The notes under the pieces are model-generated. The model saw only the letters and a program-made list of their open reading frames with translations. It was not told the DNA's origin and did not search any database. From Clostridium senegalense JC122 (GTDB lineage: Bacteria; Bacillota; Clostridia; Clostridiales; Clostridiaceae), in the NCBI RefSeq assembly GCF_000285575.1, contig NZ_HE611050.1, positions 1,543,882-1,607,881 of the forward strand: 64,000 nt of DNA, in the 5' to 3' direction. The position numbers and the translations under genes are program-made. Shown here piece after piece: positions 28,295 to 37,163 of this stretch; position 1 is the stretch's first letter, and every line of letters begins with the position of its first letter.

Positions 28295-29644
28295 TTGAAA
28301 AAAGAGGAAGCTAAAGAAGTTTTGCAAATTGCTGTTCCAGCTGTTGGAGAAATGATATTGTATATGATGACAGGGGTACTAGACACTTTAATGATTGGAC
28401 GATACGGCGGACAACTTTCTGTAAGCGCTGTAGGTATCTCCTGGGAGATACTTAATGTTTTTGCTAATATATTTGTAATTATGGGAATTTGTGTTGCTAT
28501 AACTTCTATGGTCTCTAGATTATATGGAGCAAAACAAATGGATACTGCTGAAGAATATGCCAGTATATGTTCTTTTATAGGAATTATTATAATCTTCTTT
28601 TGTATAACAATAATTTTTACATTTGCAGATAAAATTTTAAAATTAGCTGGTTGTACTCCTGAAGTCTTATTAATTTCTAAAAGATTTATTAGAATTGTTT
28701 GTATAGGAATGTTTTTTAATATGACAACAAGTTTGTTATCTTCAATACAACGTTCTTATGGTAATACTAAAATTCCACTAATAGGTTCTTTAATTTTAAT
28801 AATTGTAAATTTAACCTTAGACTATTCTTTAATATTTGGTAAATTTGGGTTTCCTGAATTAGGTATTGATGGTGCTGCTATTGCAACAGTTATAGCTCAA
28901 ATATGCAGTTTTTTATTTGCATTATATTATATATTAACTAAATCTAAAATTAAAATTAAATTACATTACATTAAAGATATAACTTTTAATAAACTTAAGC
29001 ATATTTTTAAATTATCTATCCCAGCTTCATTACAAGAAGGTGCCTTTAGTATTAGTCGACTTCTTACTACTTTTATGATAATGAGGCTAGGAACACTTTC
29101 ATTTTCCGCCAATACCATAACTGAAAGTTTAGAGTCTCTTTCTTATATGCCTGGATGGGGTTTTGCTGTTGCTTGTACGTCTATGGTTGGAAATAAATTT
29201 GGAGAAAAAGACTATAAAGGTGCTAAAAGATGTGCAAATAACTGTGCAATTCTTGGGCTTATAGTTATGTTATGTGTTGCATCACTATTTATATTAATAC
29301 CTGGGTTATTAATAAAACTTTTTATAGGCTCTACAGAAATTGATGTTATTAAACTTGGTACTAAATGTCTAATGATTGCATCACTACAACAACCTACTAT
29401 GGCATTTTCTATGATTTACGGTGGAGCTTTAAAAGGTATAGGAAATACAACTACACCTTTTAAAATATCTTTATTTACCGGTTGGTGTATAAGACTACCT
29501 TTAACATTTTATTTTATATTTATAAAGAAATTATCAGTAACTTATTTTTGGTCTATATGTGTTATACAGTGGTTTGTAGATGCAGTTTTAATATACATTG
29601 CTTATAGGAAAAACTTTAGTACTTTCTGCAAAAACAAAGCATAA
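28295..29644 (+). CDS. MATE family multidrug/sodium efflux protein
   Basis: A 449-residue exporter with about twelve membrane segments in two homologous halves. The N-terminal VLQIAVPAVGEMILYMMTGVLDTLMIGRYG and the second-half IFKLSIPASLQEGAFSISR are typical of MATE proteins. TTG 28295 is chosen because AGGGGGTG lies before it. It is monocistronic, ending in a shared terminator. Substrate cannot be told. Confidence 0.92.
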   Translation: MKKEEAKEVLQIAVPAVGEMILYMMTGVLDTLMIGRYGGQLSVSAVGISWEILNVFANIFVIMGICVAITSMVSRLYGAKQMDTAEEYASICSFIGIIIIFFCITIIFTFADKILKLAGCTPEVLLISKRFIRIVCIGMFFNMTTSLLSSIQRSYGNTKIPLIGSLILIIVNLTLDYSLIFGKFGFPELGIDGAAIATVIAQICSFLFALYYILTKSKIKIKLHYIKDITFNKLKHIFKLSIPASLQEGAFSISRLLTTFMIMRLGTLSFSANTITESLESLSYMPGWGFAVACTSMVGNKFGEKDYKGAKRCANNCAILGLIVMLCVASLFILIPGLLIKLFIGSTEIDVIKLGTKCLMIASLQQPTMAFSMIYGGALKGIGNTTTPFKISLFTGWCIRLPLTFYFIFIKKLSVTYFWSICVIQWFVDAVLIYIAYRKNFSTFCKNKA

Positions 29645-29665
29645 GTTTAAAATTTTTTTATATTT

Positions 29666-29692
29666 AAGGGCTATAGTATAGGCCCTTTTTTA
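29666..29692. terminator. Terminator between the MATE gene and spmB
   Basis: AAGGGC and GCCCTT close a short hairpin followed by T6 on the plus strand; it can also act on the convergent spmB transcript. Confidence 0.75.
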
Positions 29693-29700
29693 TTTAAATT

Positions 29701-30222
29701 CTATATTAATATTCTAGCTACATTTACTGCAATAAGTACTGCACACATATCCACAAGTAATGCAACCCATAATGTATGTCTTATTTTTTTTATTTGTACT
29801 GCTCCAAAATATACTGCTAATGTATAAAATATAGTCTCTGTAGATCCCATTATAATAGATGCACATATACCTATAAAATTATCTGCTCCATGTTGATTTA
29901 TGATATCAGTAAAAATCCCTATAGCTCCACTTCCTGATAGTGGTTTCATAAGAACTAATGGTACCACTTCTGCCGGTACTCCAACTTTATCTACACCTGG
30001 TTTTATAATTGAAATTAAAAAATCCATTGCACCAGATGCTCTAAACACATTTATGGCAATAAGCATAGCTAATAAATAAGGAAATATTCTAAGACATATG
30101 TTCAATCCTTCCTTTGCTCCTTCTATAAAACATTCATAAACTTTAACACCTTTAATCATTCCATAAGTTACTATTAATATTATTATTATAGGAATGATTG
30201 CTTTAATAATATAATCAAACAT
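29701..30222 (-). CDS. spmB: Spore maturation protein B
   Basis: A 173-residue membrane protein with a nucleoside-recognition (Gate) domain, needed for normal spore core dehydration. Motifs such as MKPLSGSGAIGIFTDIIN and GICASIIMGSTETIFYTLAVYFG are characteristic. It follows spmA by 17 bases in an operon. Confidence 0.95.
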   Translation of the reverse strand: MFDYIIKAIIPIIIILIVTYGMIKGVKVYECFIEGAKEGLNICLRIFPYLLAMLIAINVFRASGAMDFLISIIKPGVDKVGVPAEVVPLVLMKPLSGSGAIGIFTDIINQHGADNFIGICASIIMGSTETIFYTLAVYFGAVQIKKIRHTLWVALLVDMCAVLIAVNVARILI

Positions 30223-30239
30223 AAAATTTCTCCTTTAAA

Positions 30240-30815
30240 CTAAAAATATTTTTGTAATAGCTTGCAAAGTATAACCCCTATTACAGATGCAGAAAATGTT
30301 GTGATTATTGCAGGTATTATTATTGCACCAGGATTCGATGAGCCTGCTGCTGCTCTTATAGATATTACAGTGGTAGGAACTAATTGTATGCATGCAGCAT
30401 TTAAGATTAAAAATAAAATCATGTCATTGCTTGCTGTTCCCTTTTCCTTATTTAACTTGTCCATTTCTTCCATAGCTTTTATTCCAAAAGGAGTTGCTGC
30501 ATTTCCAAGTCCAAACATATTAGCTGTTATATTCATAACTATTGCACCCATAGCTTTTTCGTCCTTTGACGCTTCTTTAAATATTCTTTTTAATATAGGT
30601 GTAAGTATTTTAGCAAGTTTATTTGTAAGGCCACTTTTATCTGCAATTTTCATTATTCCACACCAAAGACACATCATTCCTACAAGTCCTATCACTAAGT
30701 CTACTGTGGAGCTGGTAGTTGAAATGATTGCCTTTGATATTATTTCTCCATCACCACTTGCCAATCCAAAAATAATTCCTATAGCTAAAATTACAAACCA
30801 TATTACATTTATCAA
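30240..30815 (-). CDS. spmA: Spore maturation protein A
   Basis: A 191-residue membrane protein and partner of SpmB. The segments MCLWCGIMKIADKSGLT and NMFGLGNAATPFGIKAMEEM are typical. The start is TTG 30815 behind AAAGGGGA. Confidence 0.95.
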   Translation of the reverse strand: MINVIWFVILAIGIIFGLASGDGEIISKAIISTTSSTVDLVIGLVGMMCLWCGIMKIADKSGLTNKLAKILTPILKRIFKEASKDEKAMGAIVMNITANMFGLGNAATPFGIKAMEEMDKLNKEKGTASNDMILFLILNAACIQLVPTTVISIRAAAGSSNPGAIIIPAIITTFSASVIGVILCKLLQKYF

Positions 30816-31055
30816 TATAAAATTCCCCTTTCTTTTCTTGATTTTACATAATAAACTACTAACTTAATTATTTTTAAAGATTATAATTCATATTTTTCGC
30901 TAATAATAAAAAAATCATAGTAAATATATATGTCTAATTTTTATTTAAATTCATTATTTTCTCTTTCTATACAAAAATTTTTAAGTTCTTTTACCTTGAA
31001 ATTGTATTTTTAAGATGCTAACATTTTATTATAAGAGTAAACGCTATTTTAGATT

Positions 31056-31091
31056 ATTGAATAAATCTAAATGGGAGCTTGTTTCCCTATA
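31056..31091 (-). repeat. Dispersed 36-bp repeat, copy E
   Basis: From ATTGAATAAATCTAAATG to the end TTTCCCTATA, 33 of 36 positions match the copy at 8881-8916. It lies 25 bp before the start codon of the small gene at 31116. The remainder of the 30816-31055 gap shows no gene. Confidence 0.75.
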
Positions 31092-31115
31092 TGACTTTTT
31101 TAAAGGAGATTTTTT

Positions 31116-31301
31116 ATGAAAGAAAATAAATTACAATTAGCTCAACAAGATATTGACGAAGCTCTAAATACTATTGAAAAATTAGAAAAAAGTATTAAAA
31201 CAAGTAATATTTCTCAGGATTTTGTAAAAAAAAATTTTTTAGAATTAAATAAAAAACTTCAAGATATTGAAGTGTTATTAAAAGAAGAAGGTATTTTATA
31301 A
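31116..31301 (+). CDS. Small helical protein (61 aa), unknown
   Basis: ATG 31116 follows AAAGGAG. The product is a coiled-coil-like helix hairpin (DIDEALNTIEKLEKSIKTS ... NFLELNKKLQDIEVLLKEEG) with no recognised family. An A9-T6 run inside the gene is in frame. A clean terminator follows. Confidence 0.6.
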   Translation: MKENKLQLAQQDIDEALNTIEKLEKSIKTSNISQDFVKKNFLELNKKLQDIEVLLKEEGIL

Positions 31302-31352
31302 TTTATTAATGTATAAATTATTTATGAATACTATTAGGAATAATTTTTAATA

Positions 31353-31390
31353 TATAAAAAGAGACTAAATTAATTTAGCCTCTTTTTATA
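31353..31390. terminator. Bidirectional terminator
   Basis: TATAAAAAGAG-CTAAA and TTTAG-CTCTTTTTATA form a long stem between the convergent genes ending at 31301 and 31396. Confidence 0.8.
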
Positions 31391-31395
31391 TAAAT

Positions 31396-31755
31396 CTAAA
31401 TTTTATTCAAATAGTTTTGAAACATATTTCCACTTCTCAGCCCTAAAATTATAGCTATATGTATAAATTGTATAGTTGCAATGCCAGCTAATATCCCTGT
31501 TAAAAATCTTCTTATATTATTGCTATTCCAATAACCATATAATTGACCTATTCCATCTATTGATATAGGTATCATAAATATAACTAATAAGAAAAAATTT
31601 ATTTTCTTAGTTAATATGCTATATATTATTCCTATAAAATATCCTACTAATATCCCTGTACATCTAGCACATATAGGGAATTGTTTGTTTTTCAAAAAAA
31701 ATGATCGCTCCGGCATTCTGTGACAAAAAAACATATATTTTAATATTTTTTCCAT
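31396..31755 (-). CDS. DUF2085 membrane protein
   Basis: A 119-residue protein of the DUF2085 family, function unknown. The family signature is seen in FFCHRMPERSFF and FPICARCTGILVGY, with cysteines that may hold metal, followed by three membrane segments. It lies nine bases after the zinc-ribbon gene and is probably cotranscribed. Confidence 0.85.
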   Translation of the reverse strand: MEKILKYMFFCHRMPERSFFLKNKQFPICARCTGILVGYFIGIIYSILTKKINFFLLVIFMIPISIDGIGQLYGYWNSNNIRRFLTGILAGIATIQFIHIAIILGLRSGNMFQNYLNKI

Positions 31756-31764
31756 AAAATCACT

Positions 31765-32046
31765 TTAAATAGTAAAACTTAAGATAAAGCAAACTAAATA
31801 AATTGTAACCCATACTATAATACCAGCTAACATCCAATTACAAACTAGTTTAGATGATTTAGGTTTATCATCCTTCCACAAAAAATATAAAATTAATCCA
31901 ACTATAGGAAAACAGCATGATACAATACCCGCTAAATGTGATGGATTATCTACACTCCGCGGTCTACTCGGTGCTACTCTAACACCACAATGAATGCATA
32001 TTTCAGCATTATTATTAATTTGTTTTCCGCAATTTTTGCAAAACAT
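31765..32046 (-). CDS. Zinc-ribbon membrane protein (93 aa)
   Basis: The N-terminus is a zinc ribbon (MFCKNCGKQINNNAEICIHC, two CxxC pairs). A proline-rich linker and two membrane segments (IVSCCFPIVGLILYFLW and a C-terminal one) follow. Such DUF-like proteins are common in Clostridia with unknown role. It is upstream of the DUF2085 gene. Confidence 0.8.
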   Translation of the reverse strand: MFCKNCGKQINNNAEICIHCGVRVAPSRPRSVDNPSHLAGIVSCCFPIVGLILYFLWKDDKPKSSKLVCNWMLAGIIVWVTIYLVCFILSFTI

Positions 32047-32198
32047 ATTTATCCCCCTTATAAGCCATACATTTTTTTAAAAGTATGCTTTTAAATTAAT
32101 ATTTTGTAAAATTAAGTCAACAAAATTATACTTTTTTTTGCACTTTTAGTCAAATATTTTATATTTTTGTATTTTTATGAAAAACTGTTTTTTATAAC

Positions 32199-32936
32199 CT
32201 AATACTCAACATTTCTCAAAAATAATCCTTTTGATTGTGCAATTGGACCTGCATCTTGTCTTTTTTTCATATTTAATATTTTTTCAACATCATTATGTTT
32301 TAAATTTCCTTTTCCAACTTCTAGAAGCGTTCCTACAATTATTCTTACCATATGCCATAAGAACCCATCACCATTCATTTCTATTTCTATATAATCATTA
32401 TCTTTTTTAATATTTATATAGTTAATAGTTTTAACTGTAGATTTCTTTTTTGATTTTAAAGTTGTAAAACTTTGAAAATCATGAGTACCTATTAACACTT
32501 CACTAGCCTTTTTCATTGCATCTAAATCTAACTTTTCATCTATATGATAGATATATTTTCTATCAAAAACATTTCTAAACTTACCATTATTTATTTTATA
32601 AACATAAGTCTTAGATTTTGCATTGTATCTAGAATGAAATCTTTCACCTACTTCTTTTATATCTTTAACAACTATATCTTCTGGTAAAAACTCATAAAGA
32701 TAATCACTCATCATTTCTTCACTTAACATGCAATCTGTATAAAAATTAGCTGTATAGTTTTCTGCATGAACACCTGCATCGGTTCTTCCACAACCTACAA
32801 CCTGAACGTTATGTCCACATAACTTAGTTAACACGTTTTCTATCTTTCCTTGAATTGTATTCTCATTATCTTGAAGTCTTTGCCATCCTTTATATCTGCT
32901 ACCATCATATTCTATTGTAATTTTAAAATTTTTCAT
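32199..32936 (-). CDS. truA: tRNA pseudouridine(38-40) synthase
   Basis: Modifies uridines 38-40 in the anticodon stem of tRNAs. The 245-residue product has the catalytic aspartate in CGRTDAGVHA and the usual opening ITIEYDGSRYKGWQ. The closing GKGNLKHNDVEKILNMKKR is typical. ATG 32936 follows TTAGGAGAAG. Confidence 0.96.
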   Translation of the reverse strand: MKNFKITIEYDGSRYKGWQRLQDNENTIQGKIENVLTKLCGHNVQVVGCGRTDAGVHAENYTANFYTDCMLSEEMMSDYLYEFLPEDIVVKDIKEVGERFHSRYNAKSKTYVYKINNGKFRNVFDRKYIYHIDEKLDLDAMKKASEVLIGTHDFQSFTTLKSKKKSTVKTINYINIKKDNDYIEIEMNGDGFLWHMVRIIVGTLLEVGKGNLKHNDVEKILNMKKRQDAGPIAQSKGLFLRNVEY

Positions 32937-33097
32937 AATTGCTTCTCCTAACTTTCATATCTTTCTTTTAAACTAAAAGTAGTATAACACATTTAGTTGT
33001 ACACATATACACTTTAACTTTTCATCCTAATATGAATTCCTACCCTTAATTAAGAAAAATATTTTTTAATCTTTCATTCACTTAGCTAATAATATGT

Positions 33098-34219
33098 TTA
33101 TGATTTTTTACTATATTTTTCACTATATTTTACCTGTACATCTATATAAGGATGCTTTTTCATAAACTGATTAATTACAGAATAACAGCTTGGACATGGT
33201 TCCCACTTACTATATAAAGTAAGATTACCTTCATTCTCTAATTCTTTTTCTTCTATTTGTTTATGTATCTCTTCAAGTATCTTTTTTTCACTATCATTAA
33301 CTCTATCATATCCTATTCCTATTTCACCTAATTTATTAACTTTACTGCTTTTAAAAATTGCTTTTTCTAGTGGTGGTGCACTGCAATAATTTGTTATCTC
33401 GTTACTTCCACTAATTGCTTTAAATTCTTTGCCATTATATGTAGCTACTGCTATATTGATAGAATCCTGTAGAGTTTTACTTTGGTTTATTTTAGATGTT
33501 GTCTTTTCTTTTTCATCAACCTTAATATATTTATTTATATTTTTTATTAGTCGTTCTATTCTTGGTATGTTATTAGTTAAATATTCATGGTACTCTACAG
33601 TTCCTTTTTTTGCTTTAATATACTCACAATTTATTTTTCAGGCATTTCTATAGATATTGTTTTAATTTTAGTTTTAGCATTATATTTTTCTTTCACATTT
33701 TCTTTTTTAATGAGTATCATCTTTTTTAGTAGTTCAATATCCTTTGCGTATAGATATTCTTTGTCTAATTCTTTTTCTAATTTTTCTAATTTAATTTTTC
33801 TTTTTCACTTATCAATCCAGATATCTTATTTGATATTTTTTTATTATATTCATCATATTACCAACATTATCTTGAATACTAGGTTCTCTTTCATATTCAA
33901 TTCTATCTATGTTTATCTTTTTTATTGTACTTATCTTTTTATACAATTTATTATGTTGATTTTCAAATAATATCATTTTGTTTATATAGTCAATTAAATC
34001 CTTAATATCATCTACTCTATAGGTGATCTCCTCTTCACTAATACATGTATACAAATTCTCTATTAAACTATTATCAACTTCAAAAATTTTTGCAACTTCT
34101 ACTTTAAATCTTTCTTCATCAAATTCATTTATTTTATATCCTTCTTTTTTTAATGCGTCTTTAAACTCATTTAAATTACTAATGTCTATTCGTTGTTTTT
34201 TTATCTTCTTTGATATCAT
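33098..34219 (-). pseudogene. Broken BURPS668_1122-type deaminase toxin gene
   Basis: Read on the minus strand the gene starts at ATG 34219 with a helical region of about 135 residues, then is interrupted by three frameshifts, at about 33836-33842, 33795-33799 and 33634-33638. Each is cured by one extra A in an A-run. The repaired protein is about 374 residues. Its C-terminal part carries the deaminase signature: TNYCSAPPLEKAIF, DRVNDSEKKILEEI and the zinc-binding EPCPSCYSVINQF, ending HPYIDVQVKYSEKYSKKS. This matches the BURPS668_1122 group of toxin deaminases found in polymorphic toxin systems. No immunity gene is recognised next to it. Confidence 0.75.
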
Positions 34220-34510
34220 ATTTCTTGTATTGAATTCACCCCATTATTTTAATTATATGTAAAGTATTTTAATTACTTAATTTAAACTCAAAGAAAAAAG
34301 TACTATATCCAGCAAGATTAGCACTTTCTCTAATACTAATAGTTTTTGCTATATGTAAATCTAATTAAATAGCTATAATGTTCTAAATTTTAGCTTTATT
34401 TTAAATTACTAAACCTATGTTACTTATATCATATCAAATTTTTATAAAAAATAAATATTTTTTAATTTATGCTTTACTTTGTAATTTTATAATCAATTAA
34501 TTTTTGTGAA

Positions 34511-34702
34511 TTTTTCTAATTTGTATTCAAACTTCAAATTTCGAGTTATCAGTATCTTAATTTAAACATACTTCAACCTTTAGTCCATCTGCATACTCAT
34601 AACCTAATGTTGATAACCACTCTATAATCATAAAACCCTCTCCATGGAAAACTGCCAAGGTATATGCTAGTATTATAAATTCAATATTACTTTTTATCTG
34701 TT
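34511..34702 (-). pseudogene. Remnant of a GyrI-like regulator domain
   Basis: The minus-strand sequence reads FIILAYTLAVFHGEGF, then WLSTLGYEYADGLKVEV and DTDNSKFEV with stops between. This parallels AYTWAVFPGEGT, WLPTSGYEYEDGPDIEV and DPANSKFEVWIPIRK of the domain at 36007-36333. About twelve codons are deleted and two nonsense codons are present. It is a decayed duplicate; no complete N-terminal part is found. Confidence 0.75.
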
Positions 34703-34846
34703 TAAACAATTATATAATATTTCCAAACATTCACTGTCTACTTATTATTAACTATAAATTTTTATATTTAACTCTATATTTACATTTTAGCAACTTATTT
34801 AATAACACATATTTATAATAGTATATTTTTACTTTACTATAATATA

Positions 34847-34875
34847 TTGACATTAAATCTACCTTACTATACAAT
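34847..34875 (+). promoter_or_regulatory. Sigma-A promoter of the padR gene
   Basis: TTGACA (34847-34852) and TACAAT (34870-34875) are separated by exactly 17 bases. Confidence 0.85.
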
Positions 34876-34904
34876 ATAGCTAACTACTTTATAGTACAAG
34901 GTAG
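34859..34904. promoter_or_regulatory. Dyad operator over the padR promoter
   Basis: CTACCTTACTATA (34859-34871) and TATAGTACAAGGTAG (34890-34904) form an inverted repeat that spans the -10 region and the start of transcription. Its place fits autoregulation by the PadR protein encoded next. Confidence 0.6.
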
Positions 34905-34924
34905 TGGAAAGAAGGTGCTTCATT

Positions 34925-35266
34925 TTGAATGATAAATCTCAATTAATGCGTGGAACAATAGAAGGATGTATTTTAAAAATAATTAATATAAAAACAACTT
35001 ATGGTTATGAAATTGTAGAGCAACTTGAACAATATGGTTTTACAGAAATAAAAGAAGGAACTATTTATCCTCTCCTTCTAAGGCTTGAAAAAAAGAATTT
35101 AATTACTTCCGAGTTTCGCCCTTCACCTTTAGGGCCTTCTAGAAAATATTATTCTTTAACTAAAGAAGGATATTTAACTTTAAATTATTTTATTAAAAAT
35201 TGGAATGAAATTTCTCATTCTGTAAACACAATATTATCTATAGGAGGACAAATTAATGAAAAATGA
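34925..35266 (+). CDS. PadR family transcriptional regulator
   Basis: A 113-residue winged-helix repressor. TTG 34925 is chosen because AAAGAAGGTG lies just before it. The motifs MRGTIEGCILKIIN, TYGYEIVEQLEQYGF, EGTIYPLLLRLEKKNLI and GPSRKYYSLTKEG are standard PadR. Its stop overlaps the start of the next gene by 11 bases, so the two are coupled. It likely controls its own operon. Confidence 0.93.
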   Translation: MNDKSQLMRGTIEGCILKIINIKTTYGYEIVEQLEQYGFTEIKEGTIYPLLLRLEKKNLITSEFRPSPLGPSRKYYSLTKEGYLTLNYFIKNWNEISHSVNTILSIGGQINEK

Positions 35267-35918
35267 ATTAAATAAATTAAAATTTCAAAATGAAATCAAT
35301 ACCGAAAATTTAAATGAAATAAATCAAAAAACCTTGACTCACATTTTATGTTACTTTAAAACATTTAAAATTGGAGCTTTTGACAGAGAAGTTATTAGAA
35401 AAGATTTAATTGGAATGGCTATAGAAGCAGAAAATCGAAATGAAACCTTATCCAATATAATTGGTAATGATGAGAAATCCTGGTGCGATTCTATCCTTGA
35501 TAGTTATGGAAAAGTTTCTTTTAAAGAATTAATACTTTCAATAATAAATCAGATTTCTCCCTGTTGGATTATATGGGGAATCATTTTTTTCAACATAACA
35601 CCAGAAAAAGTGCCTGTTGATACAACTTGGTTACTAGTATCTATAGGCTATAGTGTATTAATGACTATTTATAATATCTTTATATTGCCTAAATTCTCAT
35701 TTGATCCTTTAATCAAACAGTATACAATTGAAATTTCACTGTTCATTGTAATATCTTTATTGATGATTTTTATATTAACTTTCTTTGATAGAGTTGTGTT
35801 ATTTGTAATTCCAAATTATATAATGCATTTATTATCTGTTACAATATGGTTTATTTCTTCACTTTTATACAACAATTTACTTCACAAACAATCACTAAAA
35901 ATAAATTGGATGGAATAA
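35256..35918 (+). CDS. PadR-linked membrane protein (HAAS/DUF1700-like)
   Basis: A 220-residue protein with a soluble helical N-terminal part of about 90 residues and four to five membrane segments (e.g. CWIIWGIIFF, LLVSIGYSVLMTIYN, EISLFIVISLLMIFILTFF). Such genes are commonly paired with PadR regulators (HAAS-type signalling domain), though I do not see a named family clearly. RBS is AGGAGGA inside padR. A terminator follows at 35931-35951. Confidence 0.75.
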   Translation: MKNELNKLKFQNEINTENLNEINQKTLTHILCYFKTFKIGAFDREVIRKDLIGMAIEAENRNETLSNIIGNDEKSWCDSILDSYGKVSFKELILSIINQISPCWIIWGIIFFNITPEKVPVDTTWLLVSIGYSVLMTIYNIFILPKFSFDPLIKQYTIEISLFIVISLLMIFILTFFDRVVLFVIPNYIMHLLSVTIWFISSLLYNNLLHKQSLKINWME

Positions 35919-35930
35919 AATAGATAAATA

Positions 35931-35951
35931 AAGGCACAAAGTTTGTGCCTT
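35931..35951 (+). terminator. Terminator of the padR operon
   Basis: AAGGCACAAA and TTTGTGCCTT form a nine- to ten-base stem with a tiny loop. Confidence 0.75.
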
Positions 35952-36006
35952 ATTAATTTAACACAACTAATTTATAAAATTATGATAAATTATTATCAAA
36001 TAACTT

Positions 36007-36860
36007 TTATGAGTTTTTTCTAATTGGTATCCAAACTTCAAACTTTGAGTTAGCAGGGTCTTCATTTAAATATACTTCAATATCTGGTCCATCTTCATAC
36101 TCATAACCTGATGTTGGTAACCATTCTGTAATTATTCTTTTTTCAATTTCTTGAATTGCAGTGGGCATAGTACCCTCTCCAGGAAAAACTGCCCAAGTAT
36201 ATGCTGGTATTATATATTCATACATTTCGTTTGATACCTTTTTATCTGTTTCAACGGCTATATAATACTCCCATTTATCTAAACTATCCATACATACATT
36301 AACACCTAATACACCTTTGCAATCTGAACCCATAAGCGCTACTATATCACTAAGCTTTCCATTTTCAACTATTTCTTTACATAATATAGTAAAAATTTTA
36401 AAATTTTACTCCATATTTTTTTTAAATTAAGCTTTTACCCCTACTATTCTAATCTCTTCTTTTTTACTATACTATATTTCATCTCTTCTACTCCTTTTAT
36501 TGTTATTCTAAAACTAATAGGTGGATATGCCTTTAGGAATGTTCCCTCTTTTTGCGCAACTGAAGGAGATACATGATGCACCTTTTGAAAAGCTCTATTA
36601 AAGGCAGTTGGAGATTCATATCCATAACGTAATGCTACATCAATTACCTTATTACCGTTTTGTAAATCAAAAGCGGCCTTTGTAAGTCTTCTGTTTCTTA
36701 TATATTCAGATAATGGCACTCCAGCTATATATGAAAACATTCTTTGAAAATGATATACCGTACAACAAGCAATTTTTGCTGCCTTTTCATACTCAATTTC
36801 TTTATTTAAATTCGCTTCAATATATTTTAATGCCTCATTTAATTTTTCTAACCATTCCAT
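36007..36860 (-). pseudogene. AraC-type regulator with GyrI-like effector domain, inactivated
   Basis: The N-terminal half (36444-36860) is an intact AraC double helix-turn-helix: TVYHFQRMFSYIAGVPLSEY and YESPTAFNRAFQKVHHVSP. The downstream GyrI-like domain (36007-36333) is in a different frame. Translation shifts at the T6/A6 run near 36460 (one missing A) and then meets two nonsense codons, about 36427-36429 and 36406-36408. Intact relatives are single polypeptides of about 285 residues, so the gene is dead or encodes only its DNA-binding half. The remnant at 34511-34702 is related to its effector domain. Confidence 0.8.
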
Positions 36861-37163
36861 TAGCTCATCCCCCTATAACAATAGTATAGTAACTAATAAT
36901 TTTTATAACCTCTCTTTTGATGCACAAATATGAGAGGTATATACTTCTATTTTAATCAAAGTAAAATAATTATATTAAGCATATATTTCTCTAAAAATAT
37001 TTTAAATTCCTTTAATGATTCTTAATTATCATTATAATAAATACAATCCTTTATTTAATTCATAAAATTATAACAATATATAATATTTTCAATAAAGAAA
37101 TGTTTTTAAAATTTCATGATAATATAATATTATATATTATCAAACAATTTAGAGGTGAGAGTA
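36861..37163. other. Gene-free region upstream of the sigma-54 activator
   Basis: About 300 AT-rich bases with no gene, terminator or convincing dyad visible. It should contain the activator promoter, but no strong sigma-A match stands out. Confidence 0.3.

Noticed and set aside
33429..33970. Two open frames on the plus strand
   Set aside because: They are mirror frames of the broken deaminase gene; the minus strand carries the recognisable protein motifs.
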